From: Planctomycetaceae bacterium
GTDB taxonomy: Bacteria; Planctomycetota; Planctomycetia; Planctomycetales; Planctomycetaceae
Direction: 5' to 3'
NCBI GenBank assembly: GCA_024742875.1
Contig: JANSXP010000068.1
Location: forward strand, 1-38,594
DNA: 38,594 bases
Made by a program: the position numbers and the translations under genes. Shown piece after piece: positions 17,739 through 25,616 of this stretch. Within the stretch, counting starts at the first letter, position 1; each line of letters starts with the position of its first letter. The notes under the pieces were generated by a model. It was not told where the DNA came from. It did not search any database and was given only the letters and a program-made list of their open reading frames with translations.

Positions 17739-18050
17739 TTCCTGTTAAGTCCGACACAGTCTCGCGTCAGATTCGTCCATCGGTCCATCAGCGGCCCCAT
17801 CATGGGTTGCCCCCACATCAGTGGGCGCATCAGTGGGCGGGGTGGCTCGAAAGCTGGCGAGGGTCAAATAGGGGGCGAAGGCGCAGATGGGCGAAAGGGC
17901 AAATGAGCGAAGGCGCAGATGGGCAAACGAGGGCCGGCAGGTTTGCTGGCGTCGTCCCGCCTGCCAATGCCTGGACGAACAGAGCCCGGCCTGCCACAGT
18001 AAGGGAAAGGTGTACCAGCGTCGGCTGTTGTCTCCGCAGGAAAGTCTGTT
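17739..18050. other. Intergenic region with short repeats
   Basis: 312 bp of mostly G-rich sequence between hemA and the ACT-domain gene. It holds a GTGGGCGCATCA-type duplication near 17810-17840 and the 18-bp direct repeat at 17875-17924. The ribosome site AGGAAAG of the downstream gene lies near 18038-18044. No gene is supported. Confidence 0.6.
17875..17924 (+). repeat. 18-bp direct repeat with 32-bp period
   Basis: GCGAAGGCGCAGATGGGC occurs at 17875-17892 and again at 17907-17924. Shorter related GGGCGAA/GGGCAAA units fill the space between. This looks like a decayed tandem array of a 32-bp unit. Function unknown. Confidence 0.7.
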
Positions 18051-18455
18051 GTGCCCATCAAAGATCTCAACCAATTGCTGGCATCGCTGCAGCCAGTCCT
18101 GTCAGAACAGGAGTGCGTCTTCATCACGCTGGCGTATGCACAGTACGGCGACGCAGCGCCGCTGCAGCCAATCGCCAGTGTGGCCGAGCCCGAGGGGCTG
18201 ACGCTGGTCGTGCCGCGTCGCCTGGCCGATCAGCAGGGACATGCCTACCAGAGCGTGTTTCGTTGCCTCACACTGAATGTGAATTCGGATCTGCAGGCGG
18301 TAGGCCTGACGGCAGCCGTGGCAACGGCGCTGGCGCAACACAGCATCAGTGCCAACGTCGTGGCCGGATTTCATCACGACCACATTTTTGTGCCCTCTGC
18401 CGCCGCCGCACACGCGCTGACTGTCCTCCAGGAACTGTCCGCCCGTTATCAGTAG
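18051..18455 (+). CDS. ACT-domain protein (tandem ACT type)
   Basis: 134 aa from a GTG start with AGGAAAG 6 nt upstream. The pattern fits the small stand-alone ACT proteins with an N-terminal ACT_3-like half (~1-65) and a C-terminal ACT_7-like half (~65-134). The tell-tale motif is FHHDHIFVP near residue 109. ACT domains usually bind amino acids or other small ligands and regulate metabolism; this stand-alone group has no established substrate. It is not obviously in an operon: the next gene is ~210 bp downstream with its own sigma-54-type promoter. Confidence 0.85.
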   Translation: MPIKDLNQLLASLQPVLSEQECVFITLAYAQYGDAAPLQPIASVAEPEGLTLVVPRRLADQQGHAYQSVFRCLTLNVNSDLQAVGLTAAVATALAQHSISANVVAGFHHDHIFVPSAAAAHALTVLQELSARYQ

Positions 18456-18600
18456 CGGCACTCAGTCCTGTCTGAACACTGCAGTCAAGCGACTGCGGAT
18501 GCGTGCAGTGGCCCGCTGACGCTTTTTGTCCGCTGTGGCTGCAGCTACCGGAAATCGGTCCGTTTATCCCCGAACGCACCATTGCCCGGTATCCGACGTT

Positions 18601-18616
18601 TGGCACACAGCTTGCA
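18601..18616 (+). promoter_or_regulatory. Sigma-54 (-24/-12) promoter
   Basis: TGGCACACAGCTTGCA fits the RpoN consensus TGGCACR-N4-TTGCW at every defined base, with GG at 18602-18603 and GC at 18614-18615, correctly spaced. The predicted transcription start is near 18627, about 40 bp before the ATG of the small membrane protein at 18668. I saw no comparable match elsewhere in the window. An enhancer site for an activator was not identified. Confidence 0.7.
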
Positions 18617-18667
18617 TTGAGTGGCCTGCAGACAAGACTCATCGATCACATTCCTGCAGGTGACGCT

Positions 18668-19204
18668 ATGCCCAGCACCACTCCGCCTCGATCCGCAGAA
18701 CCATCGGTCGCCACGCTGCTGTCTCTCCTGAGCTGCGGCGCCGGGGCCATGTCGTTTTTCGCGCTGACGGCCGGAGCTGGCATGCCGCTGCCGCTTCTGA
18801 TGTTTGTGCTGTGTCCCTGGCTGCTGGGAATGGGAGTCACCTTCATCGCCCGCAGTCCAGCGTGGCAGCGAGCCTGGCTGGCCTGTGTTTCTGTGTTGGC
18901 GATGGCCAACATGGCTGTGGTGGCCGTGGCTTCGCTGAGCGACGATCTCCTGCTAAAAATAGCGGCCGCGGGGCTGCCCCTGTTCAACATCTGCGGAGTC
19001 ATCGTTGGGGGCGGCCTCAGCTGGCTGATCGCCATTACACTGGATGACTCCTTCAGTTCACGCTCGCCTTCCCGCGAGGCATTCCATCGCGAGACATTCC
19101 ATCGCGAGACGACCAGCCAAATGCGGCAAGTGTCTGGAGAATCTGTCGACGACCAAACGGCGAACAGCGAATCCAGACCCGATCCGGGCCACACCGCACC
19201 GTGA
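18668..19204 (+). CDS. Small multi-pass membrane protein
   Basis: 178 aa from the ATG at 18668, with CAGGTGA upstream and the sigma-54 promoter at 18601-18616. About four membrane segments span residues ~15-128. The C-terminal ~50 residues are hydrophilic and contain a near-duplicate pair (REAFHRETFHRET) encoded by a 15-bp tandem repeat. I do not recognise a family with assigned function. The 3' ~150 bp overlap the convergent gene at 19053-19601, so the exact ends of one of the two may be wrong. Confidence 0.7.
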   Translation: MPSTTPPRSAEPSVATLLSLLSCGAGAMSFFALTAGAGMPLPLLMFVLCPWLLGMGVTFIARSPAWQRAWLACVSVLAMANMAVVAVASLSDDLLLKIAAAGLPLFNICGVIVGGGLSWLIAITLDDSFSSRSPSREAFHRETFHRETTSQMRQVSGESVDDQTANSESRPDPGHTAP

Positions 19205-19601
19205 CGCCCAGGCTGAACCAGTGGGCCGACGCGGACACTTCCGCAAGTGCGGACGCCTCATTGAATCGATTCAGCACCCGCACATGAAACGGCGTCGCCC
19301 CGCCGTCCAGTTGCAGTGGCCAGTGCGGATGCGAAGTGACGTCGGTGTCGAGTTCTTCCAGCGGCACGTCAAACACCTGACGATCGACTTCTCTTCGCTC
19401 ACGGTCCTCACCAAACACGAAGGGTCGCAGCAGCAGTACCATGATTCTCAGCCGCAGCGACGCATAGCCGCTGATCAGGTACATGGCATCTTCGCTGACA
19501 ATCACATTGCCAAAATAGAGGCGACCACCTTCACGCAGACCCAGGCCGTTGAAGGCAAACAGATTGCCCACGCGGGCGAATTTTTTCTGTGGTTCTGCCA
19601 T
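19053..19601 (-). CDS. Hypothetical protein, convergent overlap with membrane-protein gene
   Basis: 182 aa. The N-terminal ~100 residues look like a compact beta-rich domain (VGNLFAFNGLGL, LYFGNVIVSEDAMYLISG, then a VFDVPLEEL stretch). The C-terminal ~45 residues lie in the overlap and become Arg/Gly-rich with a repeated SRDGM, which suggests the true domain ends earlier. No family is recognised. It is divergent from the gene at 19708 with a 106-bp shared upstream region. The domain-like amino-acid pattern makes it more likely real than the antisense shadow frames, but this is a moderate call. Confidence 0.65.
   Translation of the reverse strand: MAEPQKKFARVGNLFAFNGLGLREGGRLYFGNVIVSEDAMYLISGYASLRLRIMVLLLRPFVFGEDRERREVDRQVFDVPLEELDTDVTSHPHWPLQLDGGATPFHVRVLNRFNEASALAEVSASAHWFSLGVTVRCGPDRVWIRCSPFGRRQILQTLAAFGWSSRDGMSRDGMPRGKASVN
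19081..19110 (+). repeat. 15-bp tandem duplication inside overlapping genes
   Basis: ATTCCATCGCGAGAC occurs twice head-to-tail. Being 15 bp, it keeps frame on both strands: HRETF-type on plus, SRDGM-type on minus. It lies in the region where the two convergent genes overlap. Confidence 0.85.
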
Positions 19602-19707
19602 AGCCGCACTTTATATCCTGCCCGTGATGTCCTACTGTGCCGCGCCAACCGGTATGTCTGCCGGCCCATTTTTTGCGGACTCCCCTGTGAGATGATTGTA
19701 GCCCCTC

Positions 19708-20124
19708 ATGCCGCATGTTTACGAATCTGCCCGGCGTCATCTGGACGGCGATTTCCCCGAACACCAAAGTGCCTCCGCGGCGTACACGCCCGGTGGATTT
19801 CTGCTGGTTTGGCTGCTGCACAATGGCATGGTCAACAAAGCGGTCAGCGACCGTCTCCACGAGGCCATCGCCCGGCTGAATGCAGGGCAGATGACGGCCG
19901 GTCAGTTGTTTGAAGCGGCCGGGGGAGTGCTCAGCAGTGACATGCTGACCACAACGGGCAACAGTTTTGGACTCGGCTATCTGGATCGTTTCTATTTTGA
20001 AGACTACACGCAGCTGTTCGATGAGCAGTTTGATGTCATTTGGGATGTGGACGACAACGACGAACATCTGCAGATCGTGTGTGAAATGCTGGATGCCATC
20101 CACGACGAATTCGACGATGACTAA
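19708..20124 (+). CDS. Hypothetical protein, DUF7832-like
   Basis: 138 aa. The N-terminus (YESARRHLDGDFPEH, then GGFLLVWLLHNGM) and the central YLDRFYFEDYTQLF segment resemble the small uncharacterised DUF7832-type proteins, which read roughly YDxAxxHxxGDFP..GMFLxW. The C-terminal ~30 residues are strongly acidic. No signal or membrane segment is seen, so it is probably cytoplasmic. Such proteins are often linked to toxin-immunity neighbourhoods, but nothing nearby supports that here. Family resemblance is from memory of the motif and is moderate. Confidence 0.75.
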   Translation: MPHVYESARRHLDGDFPEHQSASAAYTPGGFLLVWLLHNGMVNKAVSDRLHEAIARLNAGQMTAGQLFEAAGGVLSSDMLTTTGNSFGLGYLDRFYFEDYTQLFDEQFDVIWDVDDNDEHLQIVCEMLDAIHDEFDDD

Positions 20125-20141
20125 CCGATCCGTCGCACGAC

Positions 20142-21245
20142 CTACACGTACCGTGTGGGAGGGACAAAGAAGTTACCAAACGTTTTTCCGAAGCGTTCCT
20201 GCAGCCCCGTAATCTGCTCCAGAGTCAGCTGCGATTCATAGCCGTAGCGTGTTCCGTCAAAGTAAAAACGACTGCCTCGCCTGCGGTGCGGCGACTCACC
20301 GATTGCAAGAACGGACTCAAACGACAGCGGATGGTTGGACAGCACGAGTGTCTTCAGCTGCGACAGCAGTCGACTGGCCGCCAGCGCCTCCAGCCCCGGG
20401 CCCCGCACGCCATGGGGAGTGTCCCACGTTGAAGCGCGCAGCACGGTCAGCTGCGGAAAGTTGCCGCACTGCGCAATCTGCTTCAGCTGATCATCGCCGA
20501 TATTGACACTGTTAATGTTCAGTTCCCGCAGTGTGCCGCCAAACACCGCGCGGCAGAAATGCGGTACCGCGCTTGATTCGATGCTCGCGGAAAAGTCGAT
20601 CGTCTCCAGTTTCAGGTGTGGCGCCTCGCACAGTTGTCGTACGGCCGCAGCGGAAAAATCTCCGTCCAGCGTCAGGTTTCTCAGACTGCCGGTGAACTCA
20701 GACTGGGCCAGTCCCACCAGCCCCTTTGACTGCCAGTGGCCGCGGATGGATTCCACTCCTTTCAGAAACGGGGAACGGGCAAACTCTTCCACCCCATATT
20801 CCACGTTCTGATTTTTGAACCGCACCGACCGCAGCCGGCCCAGTCCCGGGCACTTCGCAAGGTCGGCCAGACGATCGCGCACCTGCGTAAAAATGACATC
20901 CCGCAGGGGGGTGAGCTGCAGAATCTTCTGCCAGTTGCGGCAGAAGTAGCCCAAAGCCACCGCGGACTCTTCAATAAAGCCCCGCCGAAACACGCATTTT
21001 CGCAGAGCAAAGGGAAAATTGCTCGTCCAGTCGCCCTCGTGGCGTCGCAGCAGAATGGCCTGCCGTTTGGCCAGTTCCTTATAGCGCTTCTGCGTTTTCT
21101 TGAGTGTCGCCAGTTCGCACTGCACGCGAATAAATTCGCCCCGCGGATCGCCCTGATCTTCCAGCCAGTCAGCGTAGATCAGCCGCGGCGTATCGTCGTC
21201 GGGGTGAGCGCAGATCTCATCGAGAAAGGACTGGTCTTCGGACAT
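20142..21245 (-). CDS. TIGR02996-domain protein with leucine-rich-like repeats
   Basis: 367 aa. The first ~45 residues match the planctomycete/myxobacterial repeat-companion domain TIGR02996 (FLDEICAHPDDDTPRLIYADWLEDQGDPRGEF pattern, shown here as FLDEICAHP...YADWLEDQGDP). The rest (~90-340) shows irregular leucine-rich-like segments (LRSVRF, LRNLTLDG, LRELNINS, LKTLVLSN), the usual companion of this domain. No catalytic motif or signal peptide is seen. Function is unknown; a protein-interaction role is inferred from the repeats. It is convergent with the DUF7832-like gene, 17 bp away, and divergent from the lipoprotein-DUF1559 pair. Confidence 0.9.
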   Translation of the reverse strand: MSEDQSFLDEICAHPDDDTPRLIYADWLEDQGDPRGEFIRVQCELATLKKTQKRYKELAKRQAILLRRHEGDWTSNFPFALRKCVFRRGFIEESAVALGYFCRNWQKILQLTPLRDVIFTQVRDRLADLAKCPGLGRLRSVRFKNQNVEYGVEEFARSPFLKGVESIRGHWQSKGLVGLAQSEFTGSLRNLTLDGDFSAAAVRQLCEAPHLKLETIDFSASIESSAVPHFCRAVFGGTLRELNINSVNIGDDQLKQIAQCGNFPQLTVLRASTWDTPHGVRGPGLEALAASRLLSQLKTLVLSNHPLSFESVLAIGESPHRRRGSRFYFDGTRYGYESQLTLEQITGLQERFGKTFGNFFVPPTRYV

Positions 21246-21597
21246 CGTTCGCCTGTTTGATCATGTGAAGGGCCGTCTGTGCTGTTCATCGTGTCAACGT
21301 GTGGCTCAGGTTTCCAGCCAGCCGGGGCCCGCCGCAGATCATCGCGAGGGCCCGCGTAATCCCCGTCATGGGCATCTCGACTGCGTGTTTGTGCAGTCAC
21401 GCAGTAGGGGCGTGCAGCACCACAGCCCACAACTTTGAGGCCCGTCGTCGAATTCATCTGATTTTCGCGTCAAGTTCGCCGGCCGCTTCGGAGCTGAAGA
21501 GAGAACCGTATGTCTCAGGCCACATTGAAGGCCACGTGGCCTCACGGCATTGCCTGGCTGCCAGGGCCAGCCTCCATTTGAAATACCGGGAGTTGTT
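21246..21597. other. Intergenic region
   Basis: 352 bp between divergent genes. It holds the perfect 14-bp palindrome AGGCCACGTGGCCT at 21529-21542 and a weaker CTGGC/GCCAG hairpin at 21554-21570, both just upstream of the mini-lipoprotein. The ribosome site CCGGGAG is near 21586-21592. No gene is supported. The palindrome is a candidate regulator site. Confidence 0.55.
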
Positions 21598-21747
21598 ATG
21601 CGATCGCTGTCTGTCTGTTTTGCTGTCCTGCTGTTGGTTGTTGTCGGCTGCGGCCCGACGGCAAAGCAGCCGTACGAGCCCCCCGATGACCTGCCCACTG
21701 AAACGGTGGATGGTGAAGACAAACTGCCCGAAGACGCCGGCCCGTAA
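21598..21747 (+). CDS. Small lipoprotein
   Basis: 49 aa from the ATG at 21598, with CCGGGAG upstream; a longer in-frame start is less likely. A hydrophobic signal followed by V-V-G-C is a plausible lipobox (Cys ~18). The mature ~32 residues are Pro/Asp/Glu-rich and probably disordered. Tiny lipoproteins of this sort are common immediately upstream of DUF1559 genes in planctomycetes. It lies 75 bp before such a gene and is probably co-transcribed. Function unknown. Confidence 0.75.
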   Translation: MRSLSVCFAVLLLVVVGCGPTAKQPYEPPDDLPTETVDGEDKLPEDAGP

Positions 21748-21822
21748 TTGAGGTGCCGTGCCATCCTCCCCGTCTTTATGAAGTCATGCTTTCATTTCCC
21801 TTTCTGTTACCGGAGAAACGTT

Positions 21823-22782
21823 ATGAAGACTCTCCCCCGTCAGCGTGCGCGTGGTTTCACGCTGATTGAACTGCTCGTCGTGATCGCCATCATCGCGATC
21901 CTCATCTCCCTGCTGCTGCCCGCCGTGCAGCAGGCACGAGAAGCAGCTCGCCGTACTCAGTGCAAAAACAATCTGAAGCAAATCGGCCTGGCAATGCACA
22001 ACTACCACGATGTGCATAGTACGTTCCCGATTGGCGCCCATGCTCGCTGGGGCATGTCATGGAGCTGGGCCGTTCTGCCATTCATTGAGCAGACAGCACT
22101 GTTTGAGTTGATGCCCGATCCGCAGAATGACGCCGGCTGGTGGGGCGGCACCGATCAGCGAAGTCTCGATCTGCAGCAGCTGGCCCGCACGCCGGTCGCC
22201 ACGTTCTACTGCCCTTCACAGCCAGGTGGCCCGATTGAAGGTCGCAGCGTCAACTCCATGACGGGCCGCGCGATGAGCAACTATCTGGCCTGCTCCGGAG
22301 GTGACGTCACGCAGGACAACAACTTCAATGACGGCAGCCCGCAGTACAATGGCAAAAACATGGATGCCGGCAACGGCCTGTTTCACGCCATCTACATGGG
22401 TGGGGGCAATCGCGGGAAGATCTTCCGCTTTCGTGATGTCACCGATGGCCTGAGCAACACCGTGCTGGTGGGAGAGGCCTATTACGATCTGGATGGCGTC
22501 AAAGACTGCACCTGGTGCGACCGCTTTCTGTTTTATCACTCCAACTTTGACAGCGGCAACGGGTCTGACTTTTCTGAAGCTTTGGGGTCCACGTTTTTTG
22601 GCATCAACAACGATGGTCCCAACGCACCTGACAAAGAACTGGCGTTCGGCAGTTTTCACACGGGTGGTTGTCAGATTACTCTGGCGGACGGCAGTTCGCG
22701 GTTCATCTCAGAAAACATCGACCTGCAGCTGTGGCAGTGGATGGGGGCTCGCAACAGCGGTCAGGTCTATGAGGTGCCATAA
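21823..22782 (+). CDS. DUF1559 protein with prepilin-like N-terminus
   Basis: 319 aa from the ATG at 21823, behind CGGAGAAA; the longer upstream frame is rejected because the type III signal would then be internal. Residues 11-33 form the prepilin cleavage/methylation motif ([17 protein letters not shown]). [22 protein letters not shown], shown here in part, follows in the DUF1559 manner. Near the C-terminus is the H-X9-DG motif ([12 protein letters not shown]). DUF1559 proteins are a large planctomycete family, thought to be pseudopilin-like surface proteins processed by a prepilin peptidase. They could in principle be handled by the secretion machine encoded at 5.5-11.8 kb, but that is inference. 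A terminator follows. Confidence 0.95.
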   Translation: MKTLPRQRARGFTLIELLVVIAIIAILISLLLPAVQQAREAARRTQCKNNLKQIGLAMHNYHDVHSTFPIGAHARWGMSWSWAVLPFIEQTALFELMPDPQNDAGWWGGTDQRSLDLQQLARTPVATFYCPSQPGGPIEGRSVNSMTGRAMSNYLACSGGDVTQDNNFNDGSPQYNGKNMDAGNGLFHAIYMGGGNRGKIFRFRDVTDGLSNTVLVGEAYYDLDGVKDCTWCDRFLFYHSNFDSGNGSDFSEALGSTFFGINNDGPNAPDKELAFGSFHTGGCQITLADGSSRFISENIDLQLWQWMGARNSGQVYEVP

Positions 22783-22797
22783 GGCAGAATCCACGGC

Positions 22798-22821
22798 GGG
22801 TCGCAGTGCCCCCCGCGACCC
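22798..22821. repeat. 7-bp hairpin before the DUF1559 terminator
   Basis: GGGTCGC at 22798-22804 pairs with GCGACCC at 22815-22821 around a 10-nt loop. It lies between the DUF1559 stop and the T-tailed terminator and may be part of the 3' UTR. Confidence 0.5.
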
Positions 22822-22835
22822 CTGACAGAATCGTT

Positions 22836-22864
22836 GAGGAAGGCGTCCGCGTCTTCCTCTTTTT
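22836..22864 (+). terminator. Rho-independent terminator of the DUF1559 gene
   Basis: GAGGAAG (22836-22842) and CTTCCTC (22853-22859) form a stem around a short GC-rich loop, followed by five T residues (22860-22864). It lies ~55 bp past the DUF1559 stop and just before the convergent glycosyltransferase gene ending at 22901. Confidence 0.85.
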
Positions 22865-22900
22865 CATGCGCGCTGACAACGGCGGCCTGATCAGAATGTG

Positions 22901-24505
22901 TCAGCGTCGGAGCCGGGAAATCGTGGCTGCCCGCTGATCGGGCACCTGATAAACCTTGTAGCTGCCGGCTTCAAAGACGACCGGATACTCACGTGGAAAC
23001 TCAGACGGGCGGACCTGCCCTTCGTGACTGGTCTCCCGCTCTTCCAGCACCACGTAACGATGACGACTGGATTCGATGGTGTGCATGATCTGGTCAAACC
23101 GTCGAGGAAACATGGTCAGCGGCGTCAGCACTGTCCAGTAACGAGTGGCGGGCAAGATACCCAGTTCCTGATGCAGATGAATGCTGTGCACATTGAAGCA
23201 GGTCACCTCCCGATCGCGAACCTGATTCTTCCGCAGGAAGTGCTGCACCCGATCCAGCTGTTCCCAGTCGGGAAAGTTGCCTTGCGCCAGCTGGGCGCGT
23301 ATCGGCGGCGAACTGCCTTCCTGCAGACAGCGCGGCCACAGCAGCAGTCGCTGCGGGCGCAACGGGGGTGACATTACAATCAGCAGCGACAGCGCAAACA
23401 CAACGGCACCGCGACGCACGGAAACGTCCAGTTGCCACTCGAATCCGGCAACCACCACCATGGCCAGCAGGATTTCCGGCACGTGGATATAGTCCATTGC
23501 ATGCTGCAGCAGGAAGGTCTGCCACAGCCACGCCAGATAAACGGCACTGATGACCGCACGTTTGTCTGTGGCGACGATCACAGCGGAGGGGACGTGATCT
23601 GTCCGGTGTTGCCACAGACGTCGAATGTTGAGCAGTGCCAGCGGTACGGCCAGCAGGTGAATCAGTCCCCAGGGATGAAACCGCTGAAACATCAGCGACA
23701 GACGATGCAGACTGCGGCGCTGCCGACCGGCTTCCAGATAGTCCGGATTCCATTCCAGCATCATCTCCCAGAAGTGCGACCAGGCACCATTAACGATCAG
23801 CCACAGGATGCCGGGAAGTGCGGCCGCCACACCGCCACAGATCACCCACGCATTGTCCACCAGCCAGTCGCGCCACGAACAGTGCCGCCGTCGGTCCACA
23901 GTCATCACAGCGAGCGCCGGCACAGCCACGTGCGGTTTGATCCAGAAGGCAATGCCCCAAAACGCGCCTTCGGCACAGGCCGACAACACCGCGGGCAGAC
24001 TGGCCTGTGATCGCTGACGCCGCAGCCACAGGGCGCAGGCGGTGGGCAGCAGCATCCAGGAATCCCGCTGGCAGTGGCACCATTCGTTTCGAGTCACATA
24101 GGACAGAAACAGAAAGGCGAACAACAGCAGAGGCGGACGGGACACCGTCGCTCGATTCGGGTCGGCCGCCCGCCCCTCAATGCGATGCACAAAACTGCAC
24201 AGCAGGCAGGCGGTCAGCAGAAACACGGCCAGATCGAACACGCGAATGGCTTCGGACGACCAGCCGATAACCGTACGCACGGCCATGTGAACCCAGACGA
24301 CGCCTGGCAGATTGGGCTCAATCACATCGCGATACAGCACTCCGCCCCGCAGCGCTGTCATGGCCTGCACGTCAAACAGCGACGTATCGCTGGTGACCGG
24401 AGCGCACACGAACAGCGGCACCAGCACGGCCCCCATCACCGCCAGAATCACCAGCGTAACCGGGGCGGGCAGCAGCGGCTTGTCCTCTGGTGAGTTGGTG
24501 GTCAC
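22901..24505 (-). CDS. GT-C/GT39-like membrane glycosyltransferase
   Basis: 534 aa. The hydrophobic N-terminal two thirds hold ~10 membrane segments. The first periplasmic loop (APVTSDTSLFDVQAM, then LYRDVIEPNLPG) has the acidic residues and layout of GT39/ArnT/PMT-type enzymes. The last ~130 residues are a soluble domain. These enzymes transfer a sugar from a polyprenyl-phosphate donor to lipid or protein on the outer side of the membrane. It lies opposite the methyltransferase-GT2-ugd cluster, whose GT2 could make the lipid-linked donor. Acceptor and sugar are unknown. The match is to overall architecture, so the exact GT family is moderate. Confidence 0.8.
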   Translation of the reverse strand: MTTNSPEDKPLLPAPVTLVILAVMGAVLVPLFVCAPVTSDTSLFDVQAMTALRGGVLYRDVIEPNLPGVVWVHMAVRTVIGWSSEAIRVFDLAVFLLTACLLCSFVHRIEGRAADPNRATVSRPPLLLFAFLFLSYVTRNEWCHCQRDSWMLLPTACALWLRRQRSQASLPAVLSACAEGAFWGIAFWIKPHVAVPALAVMTVDRRRHCSWRDWLVDNAWVICGGVAAALPGILWLIVNGAWSHFWEMMLEWNPDYLEAGRQRRSLHRLSLMFQRFHPWGLIHLLAVPLALLNIRRLWQHRTDHVPSAVIVATDKRAVISAVYLAWLWQTFLLQHAMDYIHVPEILLAMVVVAGFEWQLDVSVRRGAVVFALSLLIVMSPPLRPQRLLLWPRCLQEGSSPPIRAQLAQGNFPDWEQLDRVQHFLRKNQVRDREVTCFNVHSIHLHQELGILPATRYWTVLTPLTMFPRRFDQIMHTIESSRHRYVVLEERETSHEGQVRPSEFPREYPVVFEAGSYKVYQVPDQRAATISRLRR

Positions 24506-24890
24506 AGGCGGTTATCCCAAAAATACGGGGCGTAGGATTAACTATCAGTCACCGCGCGCGTGCAGATCGAAGCACGGGCGACAGATTGCCGGACGGCGGC
24601 GGGGAACCTGTGGCTGGAGTGCGACTGTGTCGCCGGTAGCGGTTATGTCACTGCGAGGGCATTCCAGCGATTGTGCGTGACTGCAGAGCGTGTTGCCGAA
24701 AATCAACAGGACCCGCATGACCGCCACAGTTTCCGGTGAATCGTTGTGACCGGAAAGCGCTCCGTGGACTTCCCCGGTTGCCATTTGGCTGACGTGATAA
24801 GTTTCCGCAGCCCATGCGGCTTCTGATCAGACCTGATTTCCCGTCAGCCTCGGCGCCGTCAAAAAGTCCGACTGTCGAAAGTGAACACTT
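24506..24890. other. Intergenic region between divergent glycan genes
   Basis: 385 bp between the divergent GT-C-like gene and the methyltransferase. It should hold both promoters. A weak CCGCA/TGCGG hairpin lies at 24805-24819. I see no clear gene, riboswitch or strong promoter in the rest. Confidence 0.5.
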
Positions 24891-25616
24891 ATGGACGCCA
24901 CACATCTGCAGCAACTGGTTGACCTGGAGGATTCCTACTGGTGGCACGTGGCCAAGCGGGAACTGTCCATCCGTCTGCTGAGTAAGTTTGCCCCCGCACC
25001 TGGTCGACTGGTCGAAGGGGGCATCGGCTCCGGTCGCAACCTGGTGGAATTTCAGCGGCTGGGCTATCGTGTCACGGGCCTGGACCTCATGGAAGAGTCC
25101 GTCGCCCATGTCAAAAGCCGAGGTGTGGAAGACTGCCATGTGCACGATCTGGAAAAGCCCTGGCCGGTGGACGATGGCTCAGTGAATGCCGTCGTGCTGC
25201 TGGACGTGCTGGAGCACATCGAACACCCCGTGCAGACGCTGAAGCATATCCACAACGCTCTGGCAGATGACGGCGTTGCCATTCTGACGGTCCCTGCCTG
25301 CCCCTGGCTGTACAGCCGCTGGGACGAACAGCTGGGGCATTTCCGTCGTTACACGGCACGCGAGTTTCGGCGGCAGGCGGCGGCCGCCAATTTCCGCGTC
25401 TCGTGGCTCAACCACTGGAACAGCTTCACTCTGCCGGCGGCCGTGGCCGTTCGCAGCTGGGAAAGAATGTTCCCCAAACGCGAGCACCCGGACTTCCCTG
25501 AGGTGTCATCGTTTACCAACTCGGCTCTGCTGACGGCCGCCAAAGCCGAACGCTGGTGCATGAATCGCCTGCCCGTGCCGGCTGGACTTTCCCTTGCGGG
25601 AGTATTGTCCAAATGA
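24891..25616 (+). CDS. Class I SAM-dependent methyltransferase
   Basis: 241 aa. The SAM-binding motif I reads LVEGGIGSGRNL (~40-51), with the acidic ribose-binding residue in GLDLMEE (~63). The post-I/II strand is AVVLLDVLEH. This is the common Methyltransf_23/11 type. The substrate is not evident from sequence. The stop overlaps the GT2 start (ATGA at 25613-25616), and with UDP-glucose dehydrogenase downstream a sugar or glycolipid substrate is likely but inferred. Cytoplasmic, no membrane segment clearly seen. Confidence 0.9.
   Translation: MDATHLQQLVDLEDSYWWHVAKRELSIRLLSKFAPAPGRLVEGGIGSGRNLVEFQRLGYRVTGLDLMEESVAHVKSRGVEDCHVHDLEKPWPVDDGSVNAVVLLDVLEHIEHPVQTLKHIHNALADDGVAILTVPACPWLYSRWDEQLGHFRRYTAREFRRQAAAANFRVSWLNHWNSFTLPAAVAVRSWERMFPKREHPDFPEVSSFTNSALLTAAKAERWCMNRLPVPAGLSLAGVLSK

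Noticed and set aside
21537-21553. Possible sigma-54 promoter before the lipoprotein gene
   Set aside because: TGGC and TTGC elements are present but their spacing is two bases too long for a -24/-12 promoter.
24648-25145. 165-codon minus-strand frame spanning the methyltransferase start
   Set aside because: Mostly antisense to the methyltransferase and without domain-like text or ribosome site.
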